NCBI GenBank assembly: GCA_004297005.1 | Contig: SCVA01000017.1 | Span: forward strand, 1-50,298 | Direction: 5' to 3' | DNA: 50,298 bases | DNA from: Nevskiaceae bacterium | Lineage (GTDB): Bacteria > Pseudomonadota > Gammaproteobacteria > Nevskiales > Nevskiaceae | Part shown: positions 26,737-34,759 of the stretch, piece after piece | Layout: every line of letters starts with the position of its first letter | Numbering within the stretch: the stretch's first letter is position 1 | Translations under genes and position numbers: made by a program | The notes under the pieces: generated by a model | The model's input: only the letters and a program-made list of their open reading frames with translations | Databases searched by the model: none | What the model was told of the DNA's origin: nothing

Positions 26737-27015
26737 ATGTCCAGTCTTTCCACCACCGAACTCGAATTGGCCGAGCTGCTGATCGGCGCCCTCAATCTGG
26801 AGGGTCGCGATGCCGCGGCCACCGATCCGGAAGCGCCGCTGTTTGGCGATCACGAGCGTGGCTGGGGCCTGGACTCCATCGACGCGCTGGAGATCGCCCT
26901 AGCGATACAGCAGCGCTATGGCGTGGAGCTGCGCTCGGAGGACGAGGCGACCAAGCGCGCCTTCGCCAGCGTGCGCGGCCTCGCCGCGCATGTGGCCTCA
27001 CTCCGCAAGGGCTGA
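26737..27015 (+). CDS. Acyl carrier protein (APE cluster, second copy)
   Basis: A 92-residue acyl carrier protein with phosphopantetheine Ser47 in WGLDSIDALEIALAI. An insertion with GDHERG precedes the motif, unlike the first ACP, so the two probably serve different steps (aryl starter loading and chain extension). Upstream GGGGAACC acts as ribosome-binding site. Its stop overlaps the next ATG by one base (27013-27017). Confidence 0.93.
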   Translation: MSSLSTTELELAELLIGALNLEGRDAAATDPEAPLFGDHERGWGLDSIDALEIALAIQQRYGVELRSEDEATKRAFASVRGLAAHVASLRKG

Positions 27016-27638
27016 TGCCGCTGCCGCCAGCCCGCGTCCTGCTGCCGGCGACGCTGAGTGTCGGCTACCCACTGCTCTCGCATCTCGCCACCAGCCTCGG
27101 CTCGCCGGGCTTGCAGTGGCTGGCGCTGATGGCGATCGTGGGCGTTCCACTCAGTGGCGGTCTTCTGCGGGGCAGCGCGCTTGCCTGGGCCTGGCTGGGC
27201 GGACTGGCGCTGCTGCTCTGGCTGCTGGTGCACTCCGGCGGCGGGCAGTACGGCCTGTTCCTGCCGCCCCTGGTGCTGCCCGGTGCGATGGCGGCGGGCT
27301 TTGGCTTGAGCCTGCGCGCCGGACGGACGCCGCTGATCACCCTGGTGGCCGAAACCCGCGGGCCGCTGCCGCCGTATCTGCGCAGTTACACACGTAGGCT
27401 CACCTGGTTCTGGACCGGCTTCACCGCCAGTCTGGCCCTGGTCGCCCTGTTGCTCTGCCTGTCTGGGCAACTTCAGCTGTGGTCCTGGTTCGCCAACGTG
27501 TTCAGCTATGTGCTGATCGGCCTGGTGCTGGTGGTCGAATACCTGCTGCGCCGACACTGGTTCCCGGCCTATGCGCATCCGGGCTTTGTCGCCTATCTGC
27601 GGATGATCGTCCGTGGTCCGCCCAGGGCGTCGCGGTGA
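27015..27638 (+). CDS. Polytopic membrane protein of APE cluster (COG4648-like)
   Basis: A 207-residue membrane protein with about six hydrophobic segments and a central arginine-rich loop (LRSYTRRLTWFW). It resembles the predicted membrane protein (COG4648 type) found beside the acyl-ACP ligase gene in aryl polyene clusters. FWTGFTASLALVALLL is one clear segment. Its function is unknown; it may organise the synthesis complex at the membrane. It overlaps the ACP by one base and the ligase by GTGA. Confidence 0.85.
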   Translation: MPLPPARVLLPATLSVGYPLLSHLATSLGSPGLQWLALMAIVGVPLSGGLLRGSALAWAWLGGLALLLWLLVHSGGGQYGLFLPPLVLPGAMAAGFGLSLRAGRTPLITLVAETRGPLPPYLRSYTRRLTWFWTGFTASLALVALLLCLSGQLQLWSWFANVFSYVLIGLVLVVEYLLRRHWFPAYAHPGFVAYLRMIVRGPPRASR

Positions 27639-28954
27639 AGTCGATGCTGGCGCTGATCCACGACTACCGGCCGCAGGCGCCGCTGCTCTGGCTGGAGGGC
27701 GCGCCGGTGAGCCAGGCCGCGTTTCTGGCTGCGGCCCGGCAGCTGGCCTCGGAGTTGCCGGATGCCGCCCGGGAGGTGTTGCCGCTGGCTGCCAACCGTG
27801 CCGGCTTCATGCTTGCCTTCGCCGCCGCCTTGCTGCGCAACAAGCCCTGCCTGCTGCCGCCCGCCGGCCATCCGGCGGCACTCGCCAGCCTGCGTGCTGC
27901 GCACCCCTCGGCGATGGTGCTCAGCGACCAGCCGGCGCAATGCACCGCGCCGGGGGATCACTGTCTGCGGCTCGCCTTCGATCTGCCCGACTGGACCGGC
28001 CCGGTGCCGGAACTGCCGGCGACCCAGCTGGCGGCCATCGCCTACACCAGTGGCAGCACCGGCGCGCCGCAGCCCAATGCCAAGACCTGGGCGATGCTGA
28101 TCGCCACTGCCCGCCTGGCGATGGACCGCTTCGGGCAGGGCTTGCACATCGCCGCCACGGTGCCGGCCCAGCACATGTATGGCCTGGAAACCACCGTGAT
28201 GATGGCGCTCGCCGGCGGCGGTATCGCCGATGCCGGTCAGCCGTTCTTTCCCCAGGACGTGCGCGCGACACTGGAGGCGCTGCCGGCGCCGCGCATGCTG
28301 GTGACTACGCCAGTGCACCTGAGGGCCTTGGTCGCGGCGGCACCGGCGCTGCCCGAGCTGAAGCTGCTGCTGTCCGCCACCGCACCGCTGCCGCTCGCCT
28401 TGGCGCAGGACGCCGAGGCGCGGTTCAACGCGCCGCTGTTCGAGATCTACGGCTGCACCGAGGCAGGCAGTATCGCCACCCGCCGTCCGGTCGCCGACCC
28501 GCGCTGGCGGCTGTACCCGGAACTGAAGCTGGAGACCCTGGCTGCCGGCAGCTTTCTGCATGCCGACTACCTGCCCGATCCGGTGCCACTGGCCGACGAG
28601 GTCGAATGCCTGGATGGCGAACACTTCCGCCTGCTGGGGCGTAGCGCCGAGCTGATCAAGGTGGCCGGCAAGCGCATCGCCTTGGCGGAACTGACCCAGA
28701 CCCTGCTCGGTATCGCCGGCGTCGAAGACGGCGTGGTGCTGCTGCCCGAGGCGGATGAGGCCACGGCAGTGAACCAGCGTCCGGCCGCCCTGGTGGTGGC
28801 GCCCGGACTCAGTGAGGCGCAGCTCTTGGCGGCGCTGGCGGCGCGGCTAGACCCGGTGTTCCTGCCGCGTCCATTGAAGAAGGTGGCAGCGCTGCCGCGC
28901 AATGCGGTTGGCAAGCTGCCGAGAGCGGCCTTGCTGGAACTGCTCCATGGCTGA
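27635..28954 (+). CDS. AMP-dependent acyl-ACP ligase (APE starter loading)
   Basis: An adenylate-forming enzyme that should activate hydroxybenzoate and load it on ACP, like ApeH or XanA2. GTG 27635 (overlap GTGA) gives 439 residues; ATG 27644 is possible. The phosphate loop YTSGSTGAPQPNAK lies at 137-150. IYGCTEAGSIATRR is the adenine-binding region, and the C-terminal catalytic lysine lies in NAVGKLPR. The protein is short for the superfamily (usually over 500 residues), as is usual for this group. It overlaps the following hotdog gene by 8 bases. Confidence 0.9.
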   Translation: MKSMLALIHDYRPQAPLLWLEGAPVSQAAFLAAARQLASELPDAAREVLPLAANRAGFMLAFAAALLRNKPCLLPPAGHPAALASLRAAHPSAMVLSDQPAQCTAPGDHCLRLAFDLPDWTGPVPELPATQLAAIAYTSGSTGAPQPNAKTWAMLIATARLAMDRFGQGLHIAATVPAQHMYGLETTVMMALAGGGIADAGQPFFPQDVRATLEALPAPRMLVTTPVHLRALVAAAPALPELKLLLSATAPLPLALAQDAEARFNAPLFEIYGCTEAGSIATRRPVADPRWRLYPELKLETLAAGSFLHADYLPDPVPLADEVECLDGEHFRLLGRSAELIKVAGKRIALAELTQTLLGIAGVEDGVVLLPEADEATAVNQRPAALVVAPGLSEAQLLAALAARLDPVFLPRPLKKVAALPRNAVGKLPRAALLELLHG

Positions 28955-29237
28955 GACCCGCATCTTGGTGTCCACCGATCATCCCAGCTTGCCTGGCCAC
29001 TTCCCCGGCGAGCCGCTGGTGCCGGGCGTGGTGCTGCTGGACTGGGCCTGGCAGGCTTGCCGTGCGGAGTTGCCATCGGGTGCTCGACTGTTGGGTCTGC
29101 TCACCGCCAAGTTCCTTTCGCCGGTGCGACCTGGAGACCAATTGCGGATCGTGGTCAGCGCCGGTCCCGGCCAGAGCGACTTCAGCCTGTGGGTTGGTGA
29201 AACGCCTGCTGCACAGGGCCGCTTCAGTCATGGCTAA
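28947..29237 (+). CDS. FabZ-like hotdog protein (APE cluster)
   Basis: A 96-residue hotdog protein with LPGHFPGEPLVPGVVLLDWAWQ, the FabZ active-site stretch. It is a near-duplicate in design of the minus-strand ApeI-like protein at 23.4 kb. It may be a second dehydratase or a heterodimer partner. It overlaps the ligase stop by 8 bases and the acyltransferase start by 8 bases, so it is coupled on both sides. Confidence 0.85.
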   Translation: MAETRILVSTDHPSLPGHFPGEPLVPGVVLLDWAWQACRAELPSGARLLGLLTAKFLSPVRPGDQLRIVVSAGPGQSDFSLWVGETPAAQGRFSHG

Positions 29238-30123
29238 GACCAGCTGGCAGCAGCAGCGCGAGCGCGGCAGCGCGCTGGGCATCGGCATCCTGTTCGCCAC
29301 CGCGCGCTTGCTCGGGCGCCGGGCCGCGCGCTTCGTATTGGCGTTCGTGACGTTCTACTTCCTGCTCACCGCCGGCGCCGCGCGGCGCTCTAGCCGCCAG
29401 TATCTGCGCCGCGCCCTGGGCCGCGCGCCAGGTTGGCGCGATCTCTGGCTGCATTTCTGGTGTTTTTCCGGCTGCGCGCTCGACCGGGTGTTCCTGCTTG
29501 CCGGCGGCAAGGAGATCGAGGTGCAGATCGAACTGGCCGACGAGGTGTTGGCGATCGGCCGACGCGGCGGCGCGCTGCTGATGGTCAGCCACTTCGGCAG
29601 CTTCGAGGCGATGCGCACTTCCGGCATCCGCCAGGCGGAGGTGCCGCTGGCTATCCTGATGGACCGTGCCCACGGTGCCCGCATCACCCAGGCACTGGAG
29701 CGGGTGGCGCCGGATTTTTCCGCCCAGGTGATCGACGCCGACCAGCCCGGGCCCAGCCTGGTGCTGAAGCTGCGGGAGACGCTCGCGGCCGGCAAGCTGG
29801 TGGGCATGATGGTCGACCGCGCTCGCGCTGGCGAGGCGACCGAGAGCGTCGATTTTCTCGGCGCGCCGGCGCGCTTCCCGCTTGGGCCCTGGCAACTGGC
29901 CGTGGCATTACGCTGCCCAGTGATCGTCGGCTACGCAGTGCCCTGCGGTGGCCGGAAATACCTGGCGCGTTTCGAGCTGTTCAGCACCGGACTCGAAGCC
30001 GCTCGCGGACAGCGCGGCGAACTGGCCCGCGAGGCGATGCAGCGCTATGCGGAGTGGTTGGCCCGGCAGGCGCGGAGCGCCCCCTACAATTGGTTCAACT
30101 TCTACGATTTCTGGGCGGAATGA
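29230..30123 (+). CDS. LpxL/HtrB-type acyltransferase (APE cluster)
   Basis: A 297-residue acyltransferase of the lipid A late-acylation family. Catalytic HX4E is seen in SHFGSFEAM (His121, Glu126), with MVDRARAGEATESVDFLGAPARFP as the second family block. An N-terminal hydrophobic stretch (about 18-50) is membrane-bound. In aryl polyene clusters it probably transfers an acyl or aryl polyene chain to the lipid anchor. It overlaps the ketosynthase start by four bases. Confidence 0.88.
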   Translation: MAKTSWQQQRERGSALGIGILFATARLLGRRAARFVLAFVTFYFLLTAGAARRSSRQYLRRALGRAPGWRDLWLHFWCFSGCALDRVFLLAGGKEIEVQIELADEVLAIGRRGGALLMVSHFGSFEAMRTSGIRQAEVPLAILMDRAHGARITQALERVAPDFSAQVIDADQPGPSLVLKLRETLAAGKLVGMMVDRARAGEATESVDFLGAPARFPLGPWQLAVALRCPVIVGYAVPCGGRKYLARFELFSTGLEAARGQRGELAREAMQRYAEWLARQARSAPYNWFNFYDFWAE

Positions 30124-31313
30124 ACACTCCGATGCCGCCACTGGCGGTACTCAACTACAGCCTCACCACCGCGCTGGGAGCCGGCCGCGCGGCACAGGTC
30201 GAGGCGCTGCGCGCCGGCCGCGGCGGGCTCGCGCCGCAGCGCTTCGAGCACTGCGGGCTGGAGGCCTGGGTCGGCGAGGTCGCCGGCCTGGATCGCCCCC
30301 TGCCCACGCAATGGCGGAGCTGGGACTGCCGCAACAACCGCCTGATCGAACTGAGCCTGCAGCAGGATGGCCTGATGGACGCTGTCTCCAGGCTGCGCGC
30401 GCGCTATGGCGCCGCGCGCATTGGCGTCTTCATCGGGACTTCCACCGCAGGCGTGCAGCAGACCGAGCGCGCCTATCTGCTCCGTGATCGCAACACCGAC
30501 CACCTGCCCGATTGGTTCAACTACCAGACCTCGCAGAACGCCTATTCGGTGGCCGACTACGTGCGTCTGCGACTGGGTCTGGAGGGCGTCGCGCTGGCCA
30601 TCTCCACCGCCTGCTCCTCCTCCGCCAAGGTTTTTGCCTCGGCGCGTCGGGCGCTGGCCGCGGGCCTCTGCGATGCGGCGGTGGTGGGCGGTGCCGACTC
30701 GCTCTGCCTGACCACGCTCTATGGCTTCAATGCCCTGCAACTGGTGTCGCCGGAGCCCTGCCGGCCGGCCGATGCCGGCCGCCGTGGCATCTCCATCGGC
30801 GAGGCCGCCGGCTTCGCGCTGCTGGTGCCGGCGCCGGCCGAGGCGGAGCTGGGTCTGCTGGGTTATGGCGAGTCCTCGGACGCGCACCACATGTCGGCGC
30901 CCGAGCCCGAAGGCCGCGGTGCCGCCGCGGCGATGCAGGCGGCGCTGCACCGGGCCGGTCTTGCCGCCGAGTCGGTGGACTACATCCACCTGCACGGCAC
31001 TGCGACTCCGGCCAATGATCTCGCCGAGGATCACGCCGTGTTCCGGCTGTTTGGCGCCGCGGTGCCGGCCAGCTCGACCAAGGGCTACTTCGGACACACC
31101 CTGGGTGCCGCCGGCATGGTTGGCGCCGCGGTGGCCCTGCTCGCGATCGAACAGGGCTTTGCGCCGGGCAGCCTCAACACCCAGGTGGTCGACCCGGCGC
31201 TGCAAGGCCGGATTCTGCTCGAAGGCCGCGAGCTCAAGCTGCGGCAGGTGCTCAGCAATGCCTTCGGGTTCGGCGGCAACAATTGCAGCCTGCTGTTCGG
31301 GAGGCTGCCGTGA
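30120..31313 (+). CDS. Beta-ketoacyl-ACP synthase (APE cluster, second)
   Basis: A condensing enzyme of 397 residues with Cys165 (STACSSSAK), His292 (HLHGTATPAND) and His326 (KGYFGHTLGAAG), so the triad is complete. It lies directly before the chain-length factor, overlapping its start by four bases (GTGA). Adjacent KS and CLF genes are the core of type II polyene and polyketide synthases, so this may be the extending ketosynthase (ApeO-like), while the minus-strand enzyme may act as ApeR. The assignment needs phylogeny. Confidence 0.92.
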   Translation: MNTPMPPLAVLNYSLTTALGAGRAAQVEALRAGRGGLAPQRFEHCGLEAWVGEVAGLDRPLPTQWRSWDCRNNRLIELSLQQDGLMDAVSRLRARYGAARIGVFIGTSTAGVQQTERAYLLRDRNTDHLPDWFNYQTSQNAYSVADYVRLRLGLEGVALAISTACSSSAKVFASARRALAAGLCDAAVVGGADSLCLTTLYGFNALQLVSPEPCRPADAGRRGISIGEAAGFALLVPAPAEAELGLLGYGESSDAHHMSAPEPEGRGAAAAMQAALHRAGLAAESVDYIHLHGTATPANDLAEDHAVFRLFGAAVPASSTKGYFGHTLGAAGMVGAAVALLAIEQGFAPGSLNTQVVDPALQGRILLEGRELKLRQVLSNAFGFGGNNCSLLFGRLP

Positions 31314-32092
31314 AGCTCGATCTGCTTGCCGTCGGCCTGAGCATGCCGGGGCTCGCCGGCTGGGTGGCGTCGCAGGCGGTGCTGCGCGGCGAGCAGGCGC
31401 ATGCGCTGGCCGAGCTGCCACCATCGGCGATGACGCTGCTGCCGGCGAACGAGCGCCGCCGTGCGCCGCCCACCGTGCGCCTGGCGTTTGCCGCGGCGGA
31501 AGACGCCGTCGACAACGGCGGCCTGCAACCGGCGGACTGGGCCACGGTGTTCGTCACTTCCGAGGCCGACACGCCGATCATCCATCGCATCTGCCATGCC
31601 CTGGCGGAGCCGGCGCGGCTGGTATCGCCGACCGACTTTCACAATTGCGTGCACAACGCCGCCGCCGGCTACTGGGGCATCGCTGCCGGCTGCCGGCTGC
31701 CTTCGAGCAGCCTCTCCGCCTGGGACTTCAGCTTTACCGCCGGACTGCTGGAAGCCGGAGCCCTGGCCTTGGTCGAGGAGCTACCGGTGCTGCTGGTCGC
31801 CTACGACCTGCCACCGCCGGTGCCGCTCTACGCCAGTCGCAAGATCGCCCAGCCGGCGGCGCTGGCTCTGGCGCTGCGGGCACCGGGCAACGGACCGGCG
31901 CTGGCGCGGCTGCACTTGCAGAGCGGCGGCGCCGACGATGCCGAAAGTCGCTGCGCCGATGTGAGCCTGGAGGCTTTGCGGCTGAGCAACCCGGCGGCGC
32001 GCGCGCTGCCCTTGCTGGTGGCGCTGGCGCAAGGTCGGGGCAGCGTGGTGTTGCCGGCGGTGGGCGGCACACTGCGGGTGGAGCTGTCATGA
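31310..32092 (+). CDS. Beta-ketoacyl synthase chain-length factor (ApeC-like)
   Basis: A shortened ketosynthase-like partner of 260 residues from GTG 31310. The active-site region reads FHNCVHNAAAGYWGIA (about 110-125). It has no ACxSS cysteine and no HGT or GHT histidines, so it is not a condensing enzyme by itself. Such factors pair with a ketosynthase to set chain length. The lone Cys113 is an unusual detail at the position next to the family's usual Ser. It overlaps genes on both sides by four bases. Confidence 0.88.
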   Translation: MKLDLLAVGLSMPGLAGWVASQAVLRGEQAHALAELPPSAMTLLPANERRRAPPTVRLAFAAAEDAVDNGGLQPADWATVFVTSEADTPIIHRICHALAEPARLVSPTDFHNCVHNAAAGYWGIAAGCRLPSSSLSAWDFSFTAGLLEAGALALVEELPVLLVAYDLPPPVPLYASRKIAQPAALALALRAPGNGPALARLHLQSGGADDAESRCADVSLEALRLSNPAARALPLLVALAQGRGSVVLPAVGGTLRVELS

Positions 32093-32508
32093 GCGATCTG
32101 CTGGATCGCGCCGGCATCGCCGCGCTGATCCCGCATGCCGGGACGATGTGCCTGCTCGATGCGGTGGAGCATTGGGACGTGGCGTCGATCCGCTGCCGCA
32201 GCGGGAGTCATCGCGATCCCGGAAACCCCCTGCGCGGCGCCGACCGGTTAAGCGCCCTGAGCCTGGTCGAATACGGCGCCCAGGCCAGCGCCGTGCACGG
32301 CGGGCTGATTGGCGGCGCGCGGCCGGGGCGGCTGGTCAGCGTGCGCAAGCTGGAGCTTGCCTGCGAGACCATTGATGCGCTGGAGTCGGCGCTGACCATC
32401 ACTGCCCGAAGGCTGCTGGTCAATGCCGAGGGCATGCTCTACGACTTTGAAGTGCATGCCGCTGCCCGGCAGCTGGCGCAGGGCCGGATTGCGGTGATGC
32501 TGGTCTGA
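32089..32508 (+). CDS. Hotdog-fold dehydratase-like protein (APE cluster end)
   Basis: A 139-residue hotdog protein with IPHAGTMCLLDAVEHWD, LSALSLVEYGAQASAVHGGL and RLVSVRKLEL. It is a relative of the ApeP-like protein at 15.3 kb, giving four dehydratase-type hotdog genes in the cluster. The typical catalytic region is kept in outline. It is the last gene of the plus-strand operon, coupled by ATGA to the chain-length factor. Confidence 0.85.
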   Translation: MSDLLDRAGIAALIPHAGTMCLLDAVEHWDVASIRCRSGSHRDPGNPLRGADRLSALSLVEYGAQASAVHGGLIGGARPGRLVSVRKLELACETIDALESALTITARRLLVNAEGMLYDFEVHAAARQLAQGRIAVMLV

Positions 32509-32529
32509 GCCGGCGGGTGGTGCGCCGGC
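32509..32529. terminator. Hairpin between convergent pigment and methyltransferase genes
   Basis: A 7-bp GC stem (GCCGGCG/CGCCGGC) with a 7-base loop begins directly after the stop at 32508. There is no T tract, so it is at best a weak or two-way terminator between convergent genes. Confidence 0.3.
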
Positions 32530-32533
32530 CGAC

Positions 32534-33262
32534 TCAGGCCAGCCCCGGTTTGCGCGCGACCATCAGAACCTCGGTCACTTCCGGAGTGCGGCCTTGCAGG
32601 CCCAGGCGCCGGAGCAGGCCGAAGTCGGGCAGTGACCACCAGGGAGTCGAGGCCTCGGTCTGTTGCGGGTCGACCACGAAGCCGATGGAGCGCACCAGGG
32701 CCAGATACTGGTCGGCGGACTTCTGCACGCCCTCCGGGTGTCGGAACAAGAGGCGTACGCTCCAGGTATGGATGAAGGCGGCGCAGGATTCGCTGAGTAG
32801 CAGCGCCCCGCCGGGAGCCAGCACCCGATACAGCTCCCGCAGGGCGGCTTCCTGGTGGGCGACATGGTGGATCAGTTGGTGGCAGAAGATCAGGTCCACC
32901 GAGTTGTCGGGGAGGTCGAGCCGAGTGACCGAGCTTTGCAACACCGAGACCTGGCCGCCACAGTGGGCGGCGGTTTGCCGGGCCTTCTGGACCTGGGCCG
33001 CGTCGATGTCGATCCCCAGCAGACTCCGCGGCTGAAAGTGCTGCATCAGCAGCGGCAGGGCAACGCCCTGACCGCAGCCGACATCCAGCATTTTCTCGAC
33101 GCCGGCGACGCCCTCGCCACCCAGCCGCCGCAAGTCGGCGACGGCCAGCTCCAGTACATACTTCCGCCAGATGTTGGTGCTGAGAAACCATTTGCCGAAC
33201 GCGGTTTCTGGAACCCAGTCGCGTGTCGATGGCAAAGTCGTTGGGCCTGGCGCGGAGTTCAT
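32534..33262 (-). CDS. Class I SAM-dependent methyltransferase
   Basis: A methyltransferase of 242 residues from ATG 33262 (GTG 33271 possible). The SAM site is KMLDVGCGQGVALPLL, followed by LGIDIDAAQV (acidic motif II) and LPDNSVDLIFCHQLIHHV. It converges on the pigment operon and faces a divergent membrane protein gene. No link to the pigment is proved, but a second methyl group or a C-methylation is possible. The N-terminal 60 residues contain WRKYVLELAVADL and no known domain. Confidence 0.85.
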   Translation of the reverse strand: MNSAPGPTTLPSTRDWVPETAFGKWFLSTNIWRKYVLELAVADLRRLGGEGVAGVEKMLDVGCGQGVALPLLMQHFQPRSLLGIDIDAAQVQKARQTAAHCGGQVSVLQSSVTRLDLPDNSVDLIFCHQLIHHVAHQEAALRELYRVLAPGGALLLSESCAAFIHTWSVRLLFRHPEGVQKSADQYLALVRSIGFVVDPQQTEASTPWWSLPDFGLLRRLGLQGRTPEVTEVLMVARKPGLA

Positions 33263-33310
33263 GGCGAACACGGTGTCGGATTCAGGACAGCAGAGTATCC
33301 AAAACCCACA

Positions 33311-33880
33311 GTGAATTCCTTGCTTATTTCCCTGGCTCGACGCGGGCCGCTGTCCCGGCCCTGGTTGCAGTGGTTGGAGCCGCTGCCGCTGGCGAGCTTT
33401 CTGGTGTACATGCGCTTGCTGTCACCGCAGACGCCCCAGGAATGGCTGACCCCCTATCTGCTCTGCTCGTTGCTGGCACTGACGGTGACCGTCGCCGGCT
33501 GGTATCTGCGGCAGCCCTTGAATCGGATTTATCTGGCGATCGGCGCCTATTTTCTGAGTGGCTTGCTAGCCCTGGCGCTCGGCTGGCAGACATTGAACGC
33601 GCTGTACGGCCGGCTGGAGGCGACCGCGATGCTGGCCTGGGTGCTGGCGCTCGGCGTGGTCAGTACCTACGCCTTGCCGGCCGGCTATATCGGCGTTGTC
33701 GGCGCGCCGCCACGGGCTTCGCGTCGGGCTTCGCTATGGCTCTTGGCCGCCAGTGGTCTGGCCCTGTTGTTCTCGGCCTGCGCCGGCAGAAACCCGCTGC
33801 TGTCGGCCTTCATTCCCTTTCTGTTTCTGTTCGTCGCGCAAGGGCGGCTGCGCGCGCGCCTCGCCAGCGGCTTGCCTTAA
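33311..33880 (+). CDS. Polytopic membrane protein, function unknown
   Basis: A GTG start at 33311 gives 189 residues with about six hydrophobic segments (LPLASFLVYMRLL, LLCSLLALTVTVAGWYL, AIGAYFLSGLLALALGW, AMLAWVLALGVVSTYALPAGY and two more). The basic C-terminus is RLRARLASG. No family was recognised. It starts 48 bases from the divergent methyltransferase, and its stop lies 7 bases from the convergent MipA-like gene. The GTG choice gives a sensible length but has no clear ribosome-binding site. Confidence 0.6.
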   Translation: MNSLLISLARRGPLSRPWLQWLEPLPLASFLVYMRLLSPQTPQEWLTPYLLCSLLALTVTVAGWYLRQPLNRIYLAIGAYFLSGLLALALGWQTLNALYGRLEATAMLAWVLALGVVSTYALPAGYIGVVGAPPRASRRASLWLLAASGLALLFSACAGRNPLLSAFIPFLFLFVAQGRLRARLASGLP

Positions 33881-33887
33881 AGGTTTT

Positions 33888-34724
33888 TTAGTCCTGATCG
33901 GCCAGTGCTTGCTTGCTGTGAAAGAGGCGGTATTGCAGCGCGGCGCCGACGGTGAAGTTGCTGTTGCGGCGGAACAGCGGGCTCTCGGTGTTGGCGGCCG
34001 CGGCGGTGAGAAACAGCTGGCCGCCCAGGAACAGGCTCAGATCCGGGCTGAAGCGGTGACGCAGGCCGAGGCTGAGCGCTGACTGCTGATAGCCATCGCG
34101 GGCCTGGTAAGCCGGCCGGTCGGGACGGACATCGGCCGGCCGCACCTCGTAGAAGCGCCGGTTCAGGCCATCCTGCCCAAAGCGCGCCCAGACGCCGGCC
34201 AGCAGTTGCAGATCGGGGCGCAGAAATCCGTTTCGCCGGTAGCTCAACTCCGGTTGCAGGGCGAGGCCCTGATAGCCGCGATCATCCCCGCTGACCGCGA
34301 ACACCGCGCGCGCCTGCGCCAGCAGGCGCAGCTTGCTGGCGCCGTCTTCGTATAGCCGATAGCCGATGGTCGGGCCGGCTTCCAGCAGATAGCCGAGATC
34401 CGGCATGCCCTCGCGTTCGGCGTTGTCGCGCGAGTTCACCGGAAAGGCGCCGCCCAGCCCGAGGCTGAACTCCAGGCGCTCGCCCAGCGGAAACCGGCCC
34501 CGCAGACCGGATTGGTCGGCGCGCAGTCGCTGGCCGCGGTAATAGGCGTAGGGCAGAGCCAGGCTGTTCCAGTGATTGCTGGCCGCCGCCGGATAGTCCG
34601 GCGAGTAGAGCCCGCCGGCCAGCAGGCCCGCGTCCCACAGGGGCTCGCTGCCCGATGCCGGCGCGGCCCTAAGGCTGGTCGCCACCAACAGCAATAGCAG
34701 TGCAAGAACTCGGTTTGGTTTCAT
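33888..34724 (-). CDS. MipA/OmpV-family outer-membrane protein
   Basis: An outer-membrane beta-barrel of the MipA (MltA-interacting) family. The start ATG 34724 gives 278 residues with a signal peptide (about 1-20, ending LRA). The family opening WDAGLLAGGLYSPDYPAAASNHWNSLALPYAYYRG, truncated in this quotation to its key parts SPDYP and ALPYAYYRG, is present. Alternating strands follow, and the C-terminal Phe is near QYRLFHSKQALADQD, with an extra tail. It follows parB by 35 bases on the same strand. Confidence 0.85.
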   Translation of the reverse strand: MKPNRVLALLLLLVATSLRAAPASGSEPLWDAGLLAGGLYSPDYPAAASNHWNSLALPYAYYRGQRLRADQSGLRGRFPLGERLEFSLGLGGAFPVNSRDNAEREGMPDLGYLLEAGPTIGYRLYEDGASKLRLLAQARAVFAVSGDDRGYQGLALQPELSYRRNGFLRPDLQLLAGVWARFGQDGLNRRFYEVRPADVRPDRPAYQARDGYQQSALSLGLRHRFSPDLSLFLGGQLFLTAAAANTESPLFRRNSNFTVGAALQYRLFHSKQALADQD

Positions 34725-34732
34725 GTGAAAGC
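34717..34732. promoter_or_regulatory. parS-like palindrome at MipA-family gene start
   Basis: GGTTTCATGTGAAAGC matches the parS consensus TGTTTCACGTGAAACA at 12 of 16 positions, with the core TTTCAyGTGAAA at 11 of 12. It overlaps the start codon of the MipA-family gene, 28 bases beyond the parB stop. It may be chance. Confidence 0.2.
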
Positions 34733-34759
34733 TTGGCAGAACGAATTTGTGTAGAGACC

